The notes under the pieces: generated by a model
What the model saw: the letters and a program-made list of their open reading frames with translations, nothing else
The model's database searches: none
What the model was told of the DNA's origin: nothing
DNA from: Streptomyces sp. NBC_00461
Lineage (GTDB): Bacteria > Actinomycetota > Actinomycetes > Streptomycetales > Streptomycetaceae
Direction of reading: 5' to 3'
Length of the DNA stretch: 64,000 nucleotides
Assembly (NCBI RefSeq): GCF_036013935.1
Contig: NZ_CP107902.1
Coordinates: 9,023,001 to 9,087,000, forward strand
Part shown: piece after piece, positions 43,414 to 51,994 of the stretch
Layout of the letters: each line of letters opens with the position of its first letter
Numbering within the stretch: position 1 is the first letter of the stretch
Position numbers and translations under genes: made by a program

Positions 43414-45231
43414 ATGCATCCCGACCGTGAACCCGGATGGACTCCACCTGCCGGCTCCGATCCCAAGGAGCAACCCCGGCAGGTGCGCCGCATCCTCGGA
43501 CTCTTCCGTCCCTACCGCGCCCGTCTCGCCGTCGTCGGCCTGCTGGTCGGCGCCTCGTCCCTGGTCTCCGTCGCCACGCCCTTCCTGCTGAAGGCGACCC
43601 TCGACACCGCGATCCCGCAGGGCCGGACCGGCCTGCTCAGCCTACTCGCGCTCGGCATGATCCTCAGCGCCGTCCTGAGCAGCATCTTCGGTGTCCTGCA
43701 GACCCTGATCTCGACGACCGTCGGCCAGCGCGTCATGCACGACCTGCGCACCGCCGTCTACGGCCGCCTGCAGCGCATGTCGCTCGCGTTCTTCACCCGC
43801 ACCCGCACCGGCGAGGTCCAGTCCCGCATCGCCAACGACATCGGCGGCATGCAGGCCACCGTCACCTCCACCGCCACCTCCCTGGTCTCCAATCTGACCA
43901 GCGTCGTGGCCACGATCGTCGCGATGGTGGCCCTCGACTGGCGTCTGACCGTCGTCTCGCTGGTCCTGCTCCCGGTCTTCGTGTGGATCAGCCGCCGCGT
44001 CGGCAGCGAGCGCAAGAAGATCACCACCCAGCGTCAGAAGCAGATGGCCGAGATGGCCGCCACGGTCACCGAGTCGCTCTCCGTCAGCGGCATCCTGCTC
44101 GGCCGCACCATGGGCCGCTCCGACTCGCTCACGAAGTCCTTCGCCGAGGAGTCCGAGGGCCTGGTCGACCTGGAGGTCAGGTCGAACATGGCCGGCCGCT
44201 GGCGCATGGCCGTCATCACGATCGTCATGGCAGCCATGCCGGCCGTCATCTACTGGACCGCGGGCATCGCCCTCCAGATGGGCGGCCCCGACGTCTCGAT
44301 CGGCACGATCGTCGCCTTCGTCTCGCTCCAGCAGGGCCTGTTCCGCCCGGCCGTGAGCCTTCTGTCGACCGGCGTGCAGATCCAGACCTCGCTCGCGCTC
44401 TTCCAGCGCATCTTCGAATACCTCGACCTGCCGATCGACATCACCGAGCGGGAGGACTCGGTCCACCTCGACCGGATCAAGGGCGAAGTCCGCTTCGAGG
44501 ACGTCGAGTTCCGATACGACAGCAACGACAGCAAGGGTGCGCCCATCCTCGACGGCATAGGCATCGACGTCCCCGCGGGCAGCAGCCTCGCGGTCGTCGG
44601 CCCGACCGGCGCCGGAAAGTCGACGCTCGGCTATCTCGTCCCGCGGCTGTACGACGTCACCGGCGGCCGCGTCACCCTCGACGGGGTCGACGTCCGCGAC
44701 CTCGACTTCGACACCCTCGCGCGCGCGGTCGGCGTCGTCTCCCAGGAGACGTACCTCTTCCATGCCTCGGTCGCCGAGAACCTGCGCTTCGCCAAGCCGG
44801 ACGCCACCGACGAGGAGCTTGAGACAGCGGCGAGGGCGGCCCAGATCCACGAGCACATCGCGTCGCTGCCCGACGGCTACGACACGGTCGTCGGCGAGCG
44901 CGGTCACCGGTTCTCCGGTGGCGAGAAGCAGCGCCTGGCCATCGCGCGCACCATCCTGCGCGACCCGCCGGTCCTGATCCTCGACGAGGCGACCAGTGCC
45001 CTGGACAACCGCACCGAGGCCGCCGTCCAGGACGCCATCGACGCCCTCTCGGCCAACCGCACCACGCTCACCATCGCCCACCGCCTGTCCACCATCCGCG
45101 GGGCCGACCAGATCGTGGTCCTCGACTCCGGGAGCGTCGCCGAACGGGGTACGCACGAGGAACTGCTGGAACGGGACGGGCGGTACGCGGCCCTCGTACG
45201 CCGGGATGCCCAACTGGAGCCGACGAGCTGA
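43414..45231 (+). CDS. ABC exporter, fused membrane and ATPase domains
   Basis: This 605-residue half-transporter is probably homodimeric. A six-helix membrane domain (about residues 30-315) is followed by an NBD with every motif intact: Walker A GPTGAGKSTLGYL, signature FSGGEKQRLAIARTI, Walker B LILDEATSALDN and H-loop IAHRLST. It resembles multidrug or lipid exporters. ATG 43414 follows TAGGAG. Location opposite a MarR regulator suggests an inducible efflux pump. Confidence 0.92.
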   Translation: MHPDREPGWTPPAGSDPKEQPRQVRRILGLFRPYRARLAVVGLLVGASSLVSVATPFLLKATLDTAIPQGRTGLLSLLALGMILSAVLSSIFGVLQTLISTTVGQRVMHDLRTAVYGRLQRMSLAFFTRTRTGEVQSRIANDIGGMQATVTSTATSLVSNLTSVVATIVAMVALDWRLTVVSLVLLPVFVWISRRVGSERKKITTQRQKQMAEMAATVTESLSVSGILLGRTMGRSDSLTKSFAEESEGLVDLEVRSNMAGRWRMAVITIVMAAMPAVIYWTAGIALQMGGPDVSIGTIVAFVSLQQGLFRPAVSLLSTGVQIQTSLALFQRIFEYLDLPIDITEREDSVHLDRIKGEVRFEDVEFRYDSNDSKGAPILDGIGIDVPAGSSLAVVGPTGAGKSTLGYLVPRLYDVTGGRVTLDGVDVRDLDFDTLARAVGVVSQETYLFHASVAENLRFAKPDATDEELETAARAAQIHEHIASLPDGYDTVVGERGHRFSGGEKQRLAIARTILRDPPVLILDEATSALDNRTEAAVQDAIDALSANRTTLTIAHRLSTIRGADQIVVLDSGSVAERGTHEELLERDGRYAALVRRDAQLEPTS

Positions 45232-45274
45232 ACATATGCCGGGTTTGTGACGATATGCGGGTTACCGTGCCCGC

Positions 45275-46120
45275 ATGCAGAAGAACACTCCGCCACGGAG
45301 CACGATTCGACTGACGCGGCGGGGCCGACTCGTCCTCATCGCGACCGGAGCCGTTGTGGCCGGCACCGCCGTGGCGGTGCCGCTGGTGACGCTGGAACGC
45401 GACCGGGATGCCAGGCCCACGTCCCTGGTCATCCCGGAGGGCTGGCGCGCGAGCCAGGTCTACGCCGCCGTCGACAAGGGGCTCACCCTGCCGGCGGGCA
45501 GCACCAAGAGGGCGCTCGCGAAGGCCCGGCTGAAGCTGCCGAACGACGCGGAGGGCAACCCTGAGGGCTATCTCTTCCCGGCGACGTATCCGCTCGGCAA
45601 GAAGGCGACGCCAGAGTCGGTGCTGTCGTTCATGGTCGACACCGCGAACAAGAAGTTCAACGGTGCCCCGGTCGCGGCCGGCGCGCAGCGCAACGCGATG
45701 AACGTCTATCAGGCGGTCACCATCGCCAGCATCGTGCAGGCCGAGGCCGCCTCGAAGGCGGACATGGGCAAGGTGGCACGGGTCGTCTTCAACCGGCTGG
45801 AGCGTGGGATGCCGCTGCAGATGGACTCCACCCTCAACTACGCCCTGAAGCGCGCCACACTGAAGACGAGCGCCAACGACACGAAGCTCGACAGCCCCTA
45901 CAACTCGTACCAGCGCATGGGCCTGCCGCCGACGCCGATCGACAACCCGGGCGAGGAGGCGATGCGCGCCGCGATCAGCCCCACCCCGGGCGACTGGCTC
46001 TACTTCGTCACGGTCAAGCCGGGTGACACCCGCTTCACCGCCGACTACCAGGAACACCAGCGCAATGTCGCCGAGTTCAACACCAACCAGAAGACCACCG
46101 GCACGAAGCCCACGAAGTAG
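45275..46120 (+). CDS. mltG: MltG-like endolytic transglycosylase
   Basis: This 281-residue membrane-anchored YceG/MltG-family protein has an N-terminal anchor (about residues 20-40) followed by the YceG fold: the LysM-like LVIPEGWRASQVYAAV start, LEGYLFPATY-like segment EGYLFPATYPL, the catalytic Glu region TIASIVQAEAASKADM, and MPLQMDSTLNYALK with the closing NSYQRMGLPPTPIDNPG. MltG cleaves nascent glycan strands and limits their length. It is shorter than most MltG proteins, mainly N-terminally, and stands apart from the usual aroE/mltG cluster, so it is probably an extra paralogue. Confidence 0.88.
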   Translation: MQKNTPPRSTIRLTRRGRLVLIATGAVVAGTAVAVPLVTLERDRDARPTSLVIPEGWRASQVYAAVDKGLTLPAGSTKRALAKARLKLPNDAEGNPEGYLFPATYPLGKKATPESVLSFMVDTANKKFNGAPVAAGAQRNAMNVYQAVTIASIVQAEAASKADMGKVARVVFNRLERGMPLQMDSTLNYALKRATLKTSANDTKLDSPYNSYQRMGLPPTPIDNPGEEAMRAAISPTPGDWLYFVTVKPGDTRFTADYQEHQRNVAEFNTNQKTTGTKPTK

Positions 46121-46127
46121 CTTCCCG

Positions 46128-46163
46128 GTGGTCCCGTGGCCCCGTGGTCCCGTGGTCCCGTGG
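46128..46163. repeat. 8-bp tandem repeat between convergent genes
   Basis: Four and a half copies of GTGGTCCC (one reads GTGGCCCC) start 7 bp after the mltG stop and end 15 bp before the monooxygenase stop. This is simple slippage-type DNA. Confidence 0.75.
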
Positions 46164-46178
46164 CGCTCGGGCCGGGGG

Positions 46179-47264
46179 TCAGGCGGCGACGGGCTTCGTC
46201 GGCTCCTCGGCCAGCAGGTGCCGGATGTCCCGTACGGCCGCTCGGCCCGCCCGGTTGGCGCCGATCGTGCTGGCCGACGGTCCATAGCCGACGAGATGGA
46301 TGCGGGGATCGGCGACCGCGCGGGTGCCCTCCACGCGGATGCCGCCGCCGGGCTGCCGTAGTCGCAGCGGACGCAGGTGGTCGATGACGGCCCGGAACCC
46401 GGTGGCCCACAGGATGACGTCGGCGTCGACCCGCTGACCGTCGGCCCACTCCACCCCTTCGGGCGTTATCCGGTCGAACATGGGCCGACGGTCGAGGATC
46501 CCGTCCGCGATGCCCTGCCGGATCGCGTCGTTGAGCGGCAGGCCGGTGACGGAGACGACGCTCATCGGGGGCAGCCCCTGCCGCACCCGCTCCTCGACCA
46601 GCGCGACGGCCGACCGACCCACATCCTCGGTGAACGGGCCCTCGCGGAAGACCGGCGGCCGCCTGGTCACCCAGGTGGTGGCAGCGGCGTACGGGGCGAT
46701 CTCCAGCAGATGCTGCGTACCGGAGGCACCCCCGCCCACCACGACCACCCGCCGCCCGGCGAACTCCTCGGGCCCGGGGTACCGGGCCGTGTGCAACTGC
46801 CGCCCACGGAAGGTCTCCTGACCGGGATAGCGCGGCCAGAAGGGCCGGTCCCAGGTGCCGGTCGCGTTGATCAGCGCCCGCGTCGACCAGGCTCCGTCCG
46901 AGGTCTCGACCAGCAGTCGGCCGCCCTCGCCCTCCCGCACGGCAAGGACGTCGACGGGCCGCCGTACCCGGAGGTCGAAGGTGCGCTCGTACCTGGCGAA
47001 GTACTCGGTGATCACCTCGGACGACGGCCGCGCGGGATCCGCGTCCGTCAACTCCATACCGGGCAGCGAGTGCATGCCGTGCACCTTGCCGTACGTCAGC
47101 GACGGCCATCGGAACTGCCACGCTCCGCCCGGACCGGGGGAGTGGTCGAGCACCACGAAGTCGCGCTCCGGCTCGAAGCCGGTGCGCCTCAGGTGGTAGG
47201 CGCTGGACAGGCCCGCCTGTCCAGCGCCTATGACGACTACCTCGACCTCGACCGCGTTGTTCAC
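46179..47264 (-). CDS. FAD/NADPH-dependent flavin monooxygenase
   Basis: This 361-residue flavoprotein monooxygenase of the FMO/YczP type has an N-terminal FAD dinucleotide site VVVIGAGQAGLSSAYHL (residues 9-25), a second NADPH site VVVVGGGASGTQHLLE (about 170) and ATGFRAVIDHLRP near the C-terminus. It lies 60 bp after ssuD on the same strand and may belong to the sulfonate operon, for example oxidising organosulfur compounds. That link is inferred. Confidence 0.85.
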   Translation of the reverse strand: MNNAVEVEVVVIGAGQAGLSSAYHLRRTGFEPERDFVVLDHSPGPGGAWQFRWPSLTYGKVHGMHSLPGMELTDADPARPSSEVITEYFARYERTFDLRVRRPVDVLAVREGEGGRLLVETSDGAWSTRALINATGTWDRPFWPRYPGQETFRGRQLHTARYPGPEEFAGRRVVVVGGGASGTQHLLEIAPYAAATTWVTRRPPVFREGPFTEDVGRSAVALVEERVRQGLPPMSVVSVTGLPLNDAIRQGIADGILDRRPMFDRITPEGVEWADGQRVDADVILWATGFRAVIDHLRPLRLRQPGGGIRVEGTRAVADPRIHLVGYGPSASTIGANRAGRAAVRDIRHLLAEEPTKPVAA

Positions 47265-47324
47265 GCTTCCACTAACGGCGTCCAGCTCATGGATCTTCCC
47301 GAGACGATCCCGAGGCGACGAGCC

Positions 47325-48479
47325 TCACCGGCCGCTCGCGACGAGGATTGGCGAGCCGCCCCCGCCTGCCGCACGCTCCAGCAGCCCGCGTGCCGCCAGC
47401 AGGGGAATCACTCCCTCCCCGAACCAGTACGCCTCCTCCAGATGCGGATACCCGGACAGCACGAAGTGCTCCACGCCCAGCGCGTGGTACTCCTCGATCA
47501 GGTCGGCCACCTCGGCGTGGCTGCCGACCAGCGCCGTACCCGCGCCGCCCCGCACCAGACCCACTCCGGCCCACAGGTTCGGGTGGATCTCCAGCTCGTC
47601 ACGGGAGCCGCCGTGGAGGGCGAGCATCCGCTGCTGCCCCACCGACTCGCTCTTGCCCAGCGCCGCCTGCGCGGCCGCGATCGTGTCCGCGTCGAGGTCG
47701 TCGAGCAGCCGGTTCGCGGTCGCCCAGGCCTCGGCCGAGGAGTCCCTCGAAATCGTGTGCAGGCGGATCCCGAAACGGACGGTCCGGCCCTCCTGCTCCG
47801 CGAGCGACCGAATCCAGTCGATCTTCCGCTTCACCTGCGCCGGCGGCTCGCCCCAGGTCAGATAGACGTCCGCGTGCCGCGCCGCGACCGGCCCCGCGGC
47901 CTTGGATGACCCGCCGAAGAACAGCTGCGGCAGCGGATCGGGCGGCAGCGCCGTCAGCCCGCCCTCGACCTGGTAGTGCGTGCCGTCGAAGTCGTACGGG
48001 TGCCCGCGCCACACTCCTCGTACGACCGACAGGAACTCGTCCGTACGCGCGTACCGCTGGTCGTGGTCGAGCCCGTCGCCGAAACGGCGCTGCTCCGCGG
48101 AGTCGCCGCCGGTCACGACATTGAGCAGCAGTCGTCCCCGGGTCACTCGCTGATACGTCGCCGCCATCTGCGCGGCGAGTGTCGGCGAGATCAGTCCGGG
48201 CCGGAAGGCCACCAGGAACTTCAGCCGCTCGGTGTGCTGGGCCAGTGCGACCGTCGTCAGCCAGGCGTCCTCGCACCAGGTGCCGGTCGGAGTCAGCACC
48301 GCTTCGAAGCCCAACTGCTCGGCCGCCTTGGCGATTTGGGCGAGATACTCGATGTCGGGCGGGCGCACGCCGTTGACCTTGCGAGCGGCACCCAGCTCGT
48401 TCTGGGCGTACGCGTGCCGGTCGACGAGCGTACGGCCGTCACCGCCGGTCGGCAGGAACCAGTGCAGATGCACGGTCAT
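47325..48479 (-). CDS. ssuD: FMNH2-dependent alkanesulfonate monooxygenase
   Basis: This 384-residue LLM-class (luciferase-like) flavin enzyme cleaves alkanesulfonates to aldehyde and sulfite with FMNH2 and O2. SsuD features include LHWFLPTGGDGR, GFEAVLTPTGTWCEDAW, LLNVVTGGD and LFFGGSSKAA, with the C-terminal HFVLSGYPHLEEAYWFGEGV. It lies 3 bp after ssuA. No ssuE flavin reductase is seen in the window; the enzyme must use one encoded elsewhere. Confidence 0.94.
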   Translation of the reverse strand: MTVHLHWFLPTGGDGRTLVDRHAYAQNELGAARKVNGVRPPDIEYLAQIAKAAEQLGFEAVLTPTGTWCEDAWLTTVALAQHTERLKFLVAFRPGLISPTLAAQMAATYQRVTRGRLLLNVVTGGDSAEQRRFGDGLDHDQRYARTDEFLSVVRGVWRGHPYDFDGTHYQVEGGLTALPPDPLPQLFFGGSSKAAGPVAARHADVYLTWGEPPAQVKRKIDWIRSLAEQEGRTVRFGIRLHTISRDSSAEAWATANRLLDDLDADTIAAAQAALGKSESVGQQRMLALHGGSRDELEIHPNLWAGVGLVRGGAGTALVGSHAEVADLIEEYHALGVEHFVLSGYPHLEEAYWFGEGVIPLLAARGLLERAAGGGGSPILVASGR

Positions 48480-48482
48480 GTC

Positions 48483-49508
48483 TCAGCCCTCCGACGCGCG
48501 GGCGGGCGTGGTCGAGGCCGGCAGCCTGCCGTTGTACCGCAGATCCACGAAGTCGGCGAAGTCCACCTTCTTCGGGATGAGCTTCAACTCGGTGAAGGCG
48601 TCGGCGATCTGCTGCTCGGACGCGATCAGCGGCTTGTCGACGGCGACCGAGATCCGGGTGGCGTTGGTGCGCTTCACGGAGGCCAGCGCAACGTCGTACG
48701 GCAGGCCGGTGTCCTTCGCCCAGACCTTCGCCCACTCCTCCTGGTGGCCGTAGACCCACGCCGTGGCCCGCCGCAGCCGCTCCAGATAGTCCTTGATGGC
48801 GGCGGCCTTCTTCTTGTCCTGGAGCGCGGTCGGAGCCGCCACCTGGAAGGTGAGCCCGTTGGTCACGCCGTCGCCGGTCGTGAGAACACGACCCTGCTTG
48901 CCCTGCAGGATCTGAGAGGTGTACGGGTCCCACACCGCCCACGCATCGACCTTGCCGGAGGTGAACGCGGCGAGCGCGTCGGCCGGCTGGAGGTACTTGA
49001 CCTTGACGTCGCTCAGGCTCAGCCCGGCCGCCTTGAGGGAGGCGACCAGCTGGTAGTGCGCGGAGGAACCCTGCGCCACGGCCACCGACTTGCCCTTGAG
49101 GTCCTGGGGTTTCGTCAGCTTCGAGCTGTTCGGTACGAGGATGGCGTCGCCCTTGGACGTGCCGTGGAAGGCGGCCACCACCGTGATCTTCGAGCCCGCG
49201 CCCGCGGCGAAGACCGGCGGGGTGTTGCCGACGCCGCCGATGTCGACGGCCTTGGCGTTGACGGCCTCCAGCAGCGGCGGGCCGGAGGTGAAGGTGGACC
49301 ACTTGATCTTGTAGTTCAGGTTCTTCAGCTCCCCGGCGGCGCGCAGGATCGCCTCGGAACCGCCCTTCTGGTCACCGACGTTGAGGGTGAGGGAGCCCTT
49401 GCCGTCGGTCGCGCCGCCCACGTCCGTCGACGAGTTCCCGCCGCAGGCAGTGAGCAGGAGGGCGAAGGGGAGGAGGAGTGCGGCGGGGACGAGGCGTCGT
49501 CGCATCAT
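48483..49508 (-). CDS. ssuA: aliphatic sulfonate ABC transporter substrate-binding lipoprotein
   Basis: This 341-residue SsuA-type periplasmic-binding-fold lipoprotein has lipobox LLLTAC at about residue 22. The domain carries NVGDQKGGSEAIL, VDIGGVGNTPPVFA and VAVAQGSSAHYQL, typical of sulfonate/taurine binders. The start is ATG 49508 (or 49505). It captures sulfonates outside the membrane for the SsuBC transporter. Confidence 0.93.
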   Translation of the reverse strand: MMRRRLVPAALLLPFALLLTACGGNSSTDVGGATDGKGSLTLNVGDQKGGSEAILRAAGELKNLNYKIKWSTFTSGPPLLEAVNAKAVDIGGVGNTPPVFAAGAGSKITVVAAFHGTSKGDAILVPNSSKLTKPQDLKGKSVAVAQGSSAHYQLVASLKAAGLSLSDVKVKYLQPADALAAFTSGKVDAWAVWDPYTSQILQGKQGRVLTTGDGVTNGLTFQVAAPTALQDKKKAAAIKDYLERLRRATAWVYGHQEEWAKVWAKDTGLPYDVALASVKRTNATRISVAVDKPLIASEQQIADAFTELKLIPKKVDFADFVDLRYNGRLPASTTPARASEG

Positions 49509-49567
49509 GGATCCGTTCTGTGTAACTGGAGGCGGGATAAGGCGAGTTCAGGTGGCGAGAGGGGAGT

Positions 49568-50308
49568 TCAGGCGGCTTTGGCGGCCGTGTCGACGCCGAG
49601 CCGTTCCAGCAGTCCGGCACGGAGCTCGGCGAACCGGGGGTCGGTGATGTCACGGGGGCGGTCGAGGTCGATGTGCCGCTCGTGCGCGATGACGCCGTCG
49701 TCCATCACCAGGACGCGGTCCGCGAGCAGGACGGCCTCCTCGACGTCGTGCGTGACCAGCAGCACCGCGCAGCCCCGGCGCTGCCACAACTCGCCCACCA
49801 GACGCTGAGCCTTGATACGGGTGAGTGCGTCGAGCGCGCCGAACGGCTCGTCGAGCAGCAGCAGATCCGGCTCGCGCACCAATGCCCTTGCGAGGGAAGC
49901 GCGTTGGGCCTCGCCGCCGGAGAGGGTCTTGGGCCAGGCGTCGGAGCGGTGGTCCAGGCCCACCTCTTCGAGGGCCTGTTCGGCGAGGGAGCGTTCGGGC
50001 TTGCCGGGCAGACCGAGCACCACATTGCGCCACACCCTCTTCCACGGCATCAGCCGCGGCGCCTGGAAGGCCACCGCCTTGCGGCGCGGTACCAGGACCG
50101 TGCCCACGATGTCGCGGTCGAGGCCCGCCAGGATGCGCAGCAGGGTGGACTTGCCGCAGCCACTGCGGCCGAGCAGGGCGACGAACTCGCCGGGCCGGAC
50201 GTCGAGTTGGAGGTTGTCGATGACGGCGCGGCCGTCGAAGGAGCGGGTCAGCCCGTCGACGCGTACCGCCGTCTGCGGGGTCACCGGCCGGTGAACGTCG
50301 GTCGCCAT
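49568..50308 (-). CDS. ssuB: aliphatic sulfonate ABC transporter ATP-binding protein
   Basis: This 246-residue NBD has Walker A LLGRSGCGKSTLLRILAGLD, signature LSGGEAQRASLARAL, Walker B LLLLDEPFGALD and H-loop THDVEEAV. ATG 50308 overlaps the end of ssuC by 28 bp. It powers sulfonate import. Confidence 0.94.
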   Translation of the reverse strand: MATDVHRPVTPQTAVRVDGLTRSFDGRAVIDNLQLDVRPGEFVALLGRSGCGKSTLLRILAGLDRDIVGTVLVPRRKAVAFQAPRLMPWKRVWRNVVLGLPGKPERSLAEQALEEVGLDHRSDAWPKTLSGGEAQRASLARALVREPDLLLLDEPFGALDALTRIKAQRLVGELWQRRGCAVLLVTHDVEEAVLLADRVLVMDDGVIAHERHIDLDRPRDITDPRFAELRAGLLERLGVDTAAKAA

Positions 50309-51183
50309 TGCAGCAGCAGCCTTTCGAGGGAGCGGACGATGAAGTCGGCGAGCAGGCCGAGGAAGGCGTAGACGATCAGGCAGACCACGATCACGTCGGT
50401 GCGCAGGAAGTCCCGTGCCTGCACCATGAGGAAGCCGATGCCGGAGTCGGCGTTGACCTGCTCGGCGAAGACGAGGGCGAGCCAGGCGACGCCGAGGGAG
50501 TAGCGCAGCCCGGTGAGCGCGCCGGGCAGTGCCCCCGGCAGTACGACGTGCCGTACGAGACCCCAGCGCGACAGCCCCAACGACTCGCCCGCCTCGATGA
50601 GTTGGGCGTCCACGCCGCGGATGCCGGCGTACACGTTCAGGTAGAGCGGGAACGTCACGCCGAGCGTGATGATGGCGACCTTCGGGGCCTCGCCGATGCC
50701 GAACCAGATGATGAACAGCGGGATCAGACCCACGAACGGCACGGTCCGCAGCATCTGCACGGGCGCGTCCACGAGGTCCTCGCCGATCCTGAACAGGCCC
50801 GAGGCCAGGGCGAGTCCGGTCCCTACGACGGTGCCCAGCAGCAGCCCGAACGCCACGCGCTGGAGCGAGGTGCCCATGGCGGAGGCCAGAGAGCCGTCGC
50901 CGATCAGATCTCCGGCCACCTGGGCGATGCGACCCGGCGGGGCGAGCACGTTCGAGGCCAGCGCGCCGGTGGCGCTGAGGAGTTGCCACAGACCGAGCAA
51001 CAGGAGGGGTCCCGAGGTGCGGCGCAGCCAGCGCGGGACTCGTGTGCGGCGGGAGGAGGCGGGGACGATGGGGGTCAGGTCGAGGGAGGCCTGGCCGTGG
51101 GCGTCGCCCTCCGCTTCCTTGGATGCCGATATAGCCGGAATATCGGGTTTGGAGGAGTCGGGCGGGGCATGACTGATGCTCAT
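50281..51183 (-). CDS. ssuC: aliphatic sulfonate ABC transporter permease
   Basis: This 300-residue permease has an unusual, probably unstructured N-terminal extension of about 50 residues, then a BPD-type transmembrane domain (about five to six helices) with the EAA loop around IEAGESLGLSRWGLVRHVVL. The start is ATG 51183 because GGAG lies 6 bp upstream and the frame further out lacks similarity. That ribosome-binding site is inside a small hairpin (51189-51200), consistent with control by the leader peptide upstream. Confidence 0.92.
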   Translation of the reverse strand: MSISHAPPDSSKPDIPAISASKEAEGDAHGQASLDLTPIVPASSRRTRVPRWLRRTSGPLLLLGLWQLLSATGALASNVLAPPGRIAQVAGDLIGDGSLASAMGTSLQRVAFGLLLGTVVGTGLALASGLFRIGEDLVDAPVQMLRTVPFVGLIPLFIIWFGIGEAPKVAIITLGVTFPLYLNVYAGIRGVDAQLIEAGESLGLSRWGLVRHVVLPGALPGALTGLRYSLGVAWLALVFAEQVNADSGIGFLMVQARDFLRTDVIVVCLIVYAFLGLLADFIVRSLERLLLQWRPTFTGR

Positions 51184-51188
51184 GAGTG

Positions 51189-51200
51189 CTCCACGAGGAG
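51189..51200 (-). promoter_or_regulatory. hairpin sequestering the ssuC ribosome-binding site
   Basis: On the minus strand CTCC-TCGT-GGAG places the ssuC GGAG in a stem. CTCC-rich sequence further upstream in the 138-bp leader offers alternative pairing. This is the expected structure if translation of the Cys leader ORF gates ssuC initiation. Confidence 0.5.
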
Positions 51201-51321
51201 GAGAGCGGCCGGTGAGGGCGGGAGAGCGGGAGAAGGCGTGCGTCAGTGCCGCCACGTCACGACTGGGCGTACGGGCAGGGCGAAGCGCAGGTGGAGCGTG
51301 GAGTGAAGGGAGAGAAGCGCG

Positions 51322-51405
51322 TCAGCAGCCGCGACAACAGGCGGCGGAGGCCACCCGCAGCAGGTCGATGTGACCGCGCGTGGTGAGCATGACTGAACGC
51401 AACAT
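51322..51405 (-). CDS. Cys-rich leader peptide of the sulfonate operon (cysteine attenuator)
   Basis: This 27-residue ORF contains LTTRGHIDLLRVASAA and ends CCRGC immediately before the stop. It matches the actinobacterial family of short leader peptides found before sulfur-assimilation genes, where stalling at cysteine codons when cysteine is scarce exposes the downstream ribosome-binding site. ATG 51405 is the likely start because a promoter-like TTGACC-N18-TACTTT ends 6 bp before it, predicting a leaderless mRNA. It is too short for ordinary gene callers. The gap of 138 bp to ssuC holds the attenuation structure. Confidence 0.8.
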   Translation of the reverse strand: MLRSVMLTTRGHIDLLRVASAACCRGC

Positions 51406-51411
51406 GCGGCG

Positions 51412-51441
51412 AAAGTAGCCAGGCCGCCGATGTACGGTCAA
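51412..51441 (-). promoter_or_regulatory. sigma70-type promoter of the ssu operon
   Basis: On the minus strand TTGACC (51441-51436), an 18-base spacer, and TACTTT (51417-51412) precede the leader ATG 51405 by 6 bases. Transcription would start at or beside the ATG, so the leader ORF should be translated from a leaderless mRNA. Confidence 0.6.
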
Positions 51442-51526
51442 TGGTGTCTCGCCAAGTGGACCACTCGTATTGGCCGGTGAGCCGGCGTTGAGCCGCGAAA
51501 CCCGGCGTATGGGCCAGGATGGGGGC

Positions 51527-51955
51527 ATGTCAGATGCCTTCACCACCCGAGTGCTGAACGTCGCCACCGGCTCCACGGAGAGGGTCGTCGACCTGACCCG
51601 TGACTGTGAGGCCTTCCTGCGGGAGGCTGCCGCCGGCCGTGACGGCCTCCTCAACGTCTTCGTCCCCCACGCCACCGCCGGAATCGCGATCATCGAAACG
51701 GGCTCCGGCAGCGACGACGACCTGATCGCCGCGCTCCACTCCCTCCTCCCCGCGGACGACCGCTGGCAACACCGCCACGGCAGTCCCGGCCACGGCCGCG
51801 ACCACGTCCTCCCGGCCGTCGTCCCGCCCCACGCGACGCTGCCGGTGCTGGACGGCAGGCTGGAGTTGGGGACGTGGCAGTCGGTCTGTCTGGTGGATAC
51901 GAACAGGGATAATGCGGAGCGGAAGGTGCGTTTCTCGTTTCTTGCGGGCTCCTGA
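51527..51955 (+). CDS. yjbQ: YjbQ family protein (secondary thiamine-phosphate synthase/UPF0047)
   Basis: This 142-residue small beta-barrel protein contains VFVPHATAGIAIIETGSGSD, the catalytic/metal-type His cluster HRHGSPGHGRDHV and the C-terminal LVDTNRDNAERKVRFSFLAG. Members show weak thiamine-phosphate synthase activity; the true role is unsettled. The start ATG 51527 follows GGATGGGGGC. A copy of the last 21 codons reappears at 62537-62602. A truncated cyclase gene follows in the same frame. Confidence 0.9.
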   Translation: MSDAFTTRVLNVATGSTERVVDLTRDCEAFLREAAAGRDGLLNVFVPHATAGIAIIETGSGSDDDLIAALHSLLPADDRWQHRHGSPGHGRDHVLPAVVPPHATLPVLDGRLELGTWQSVCLVDTNRDNAERKVRFSFLAGS

Positions 51956-51994
51956 CTGCAACCTCGGTCTCTGGGCGACTCATTTCCTCCGTAC

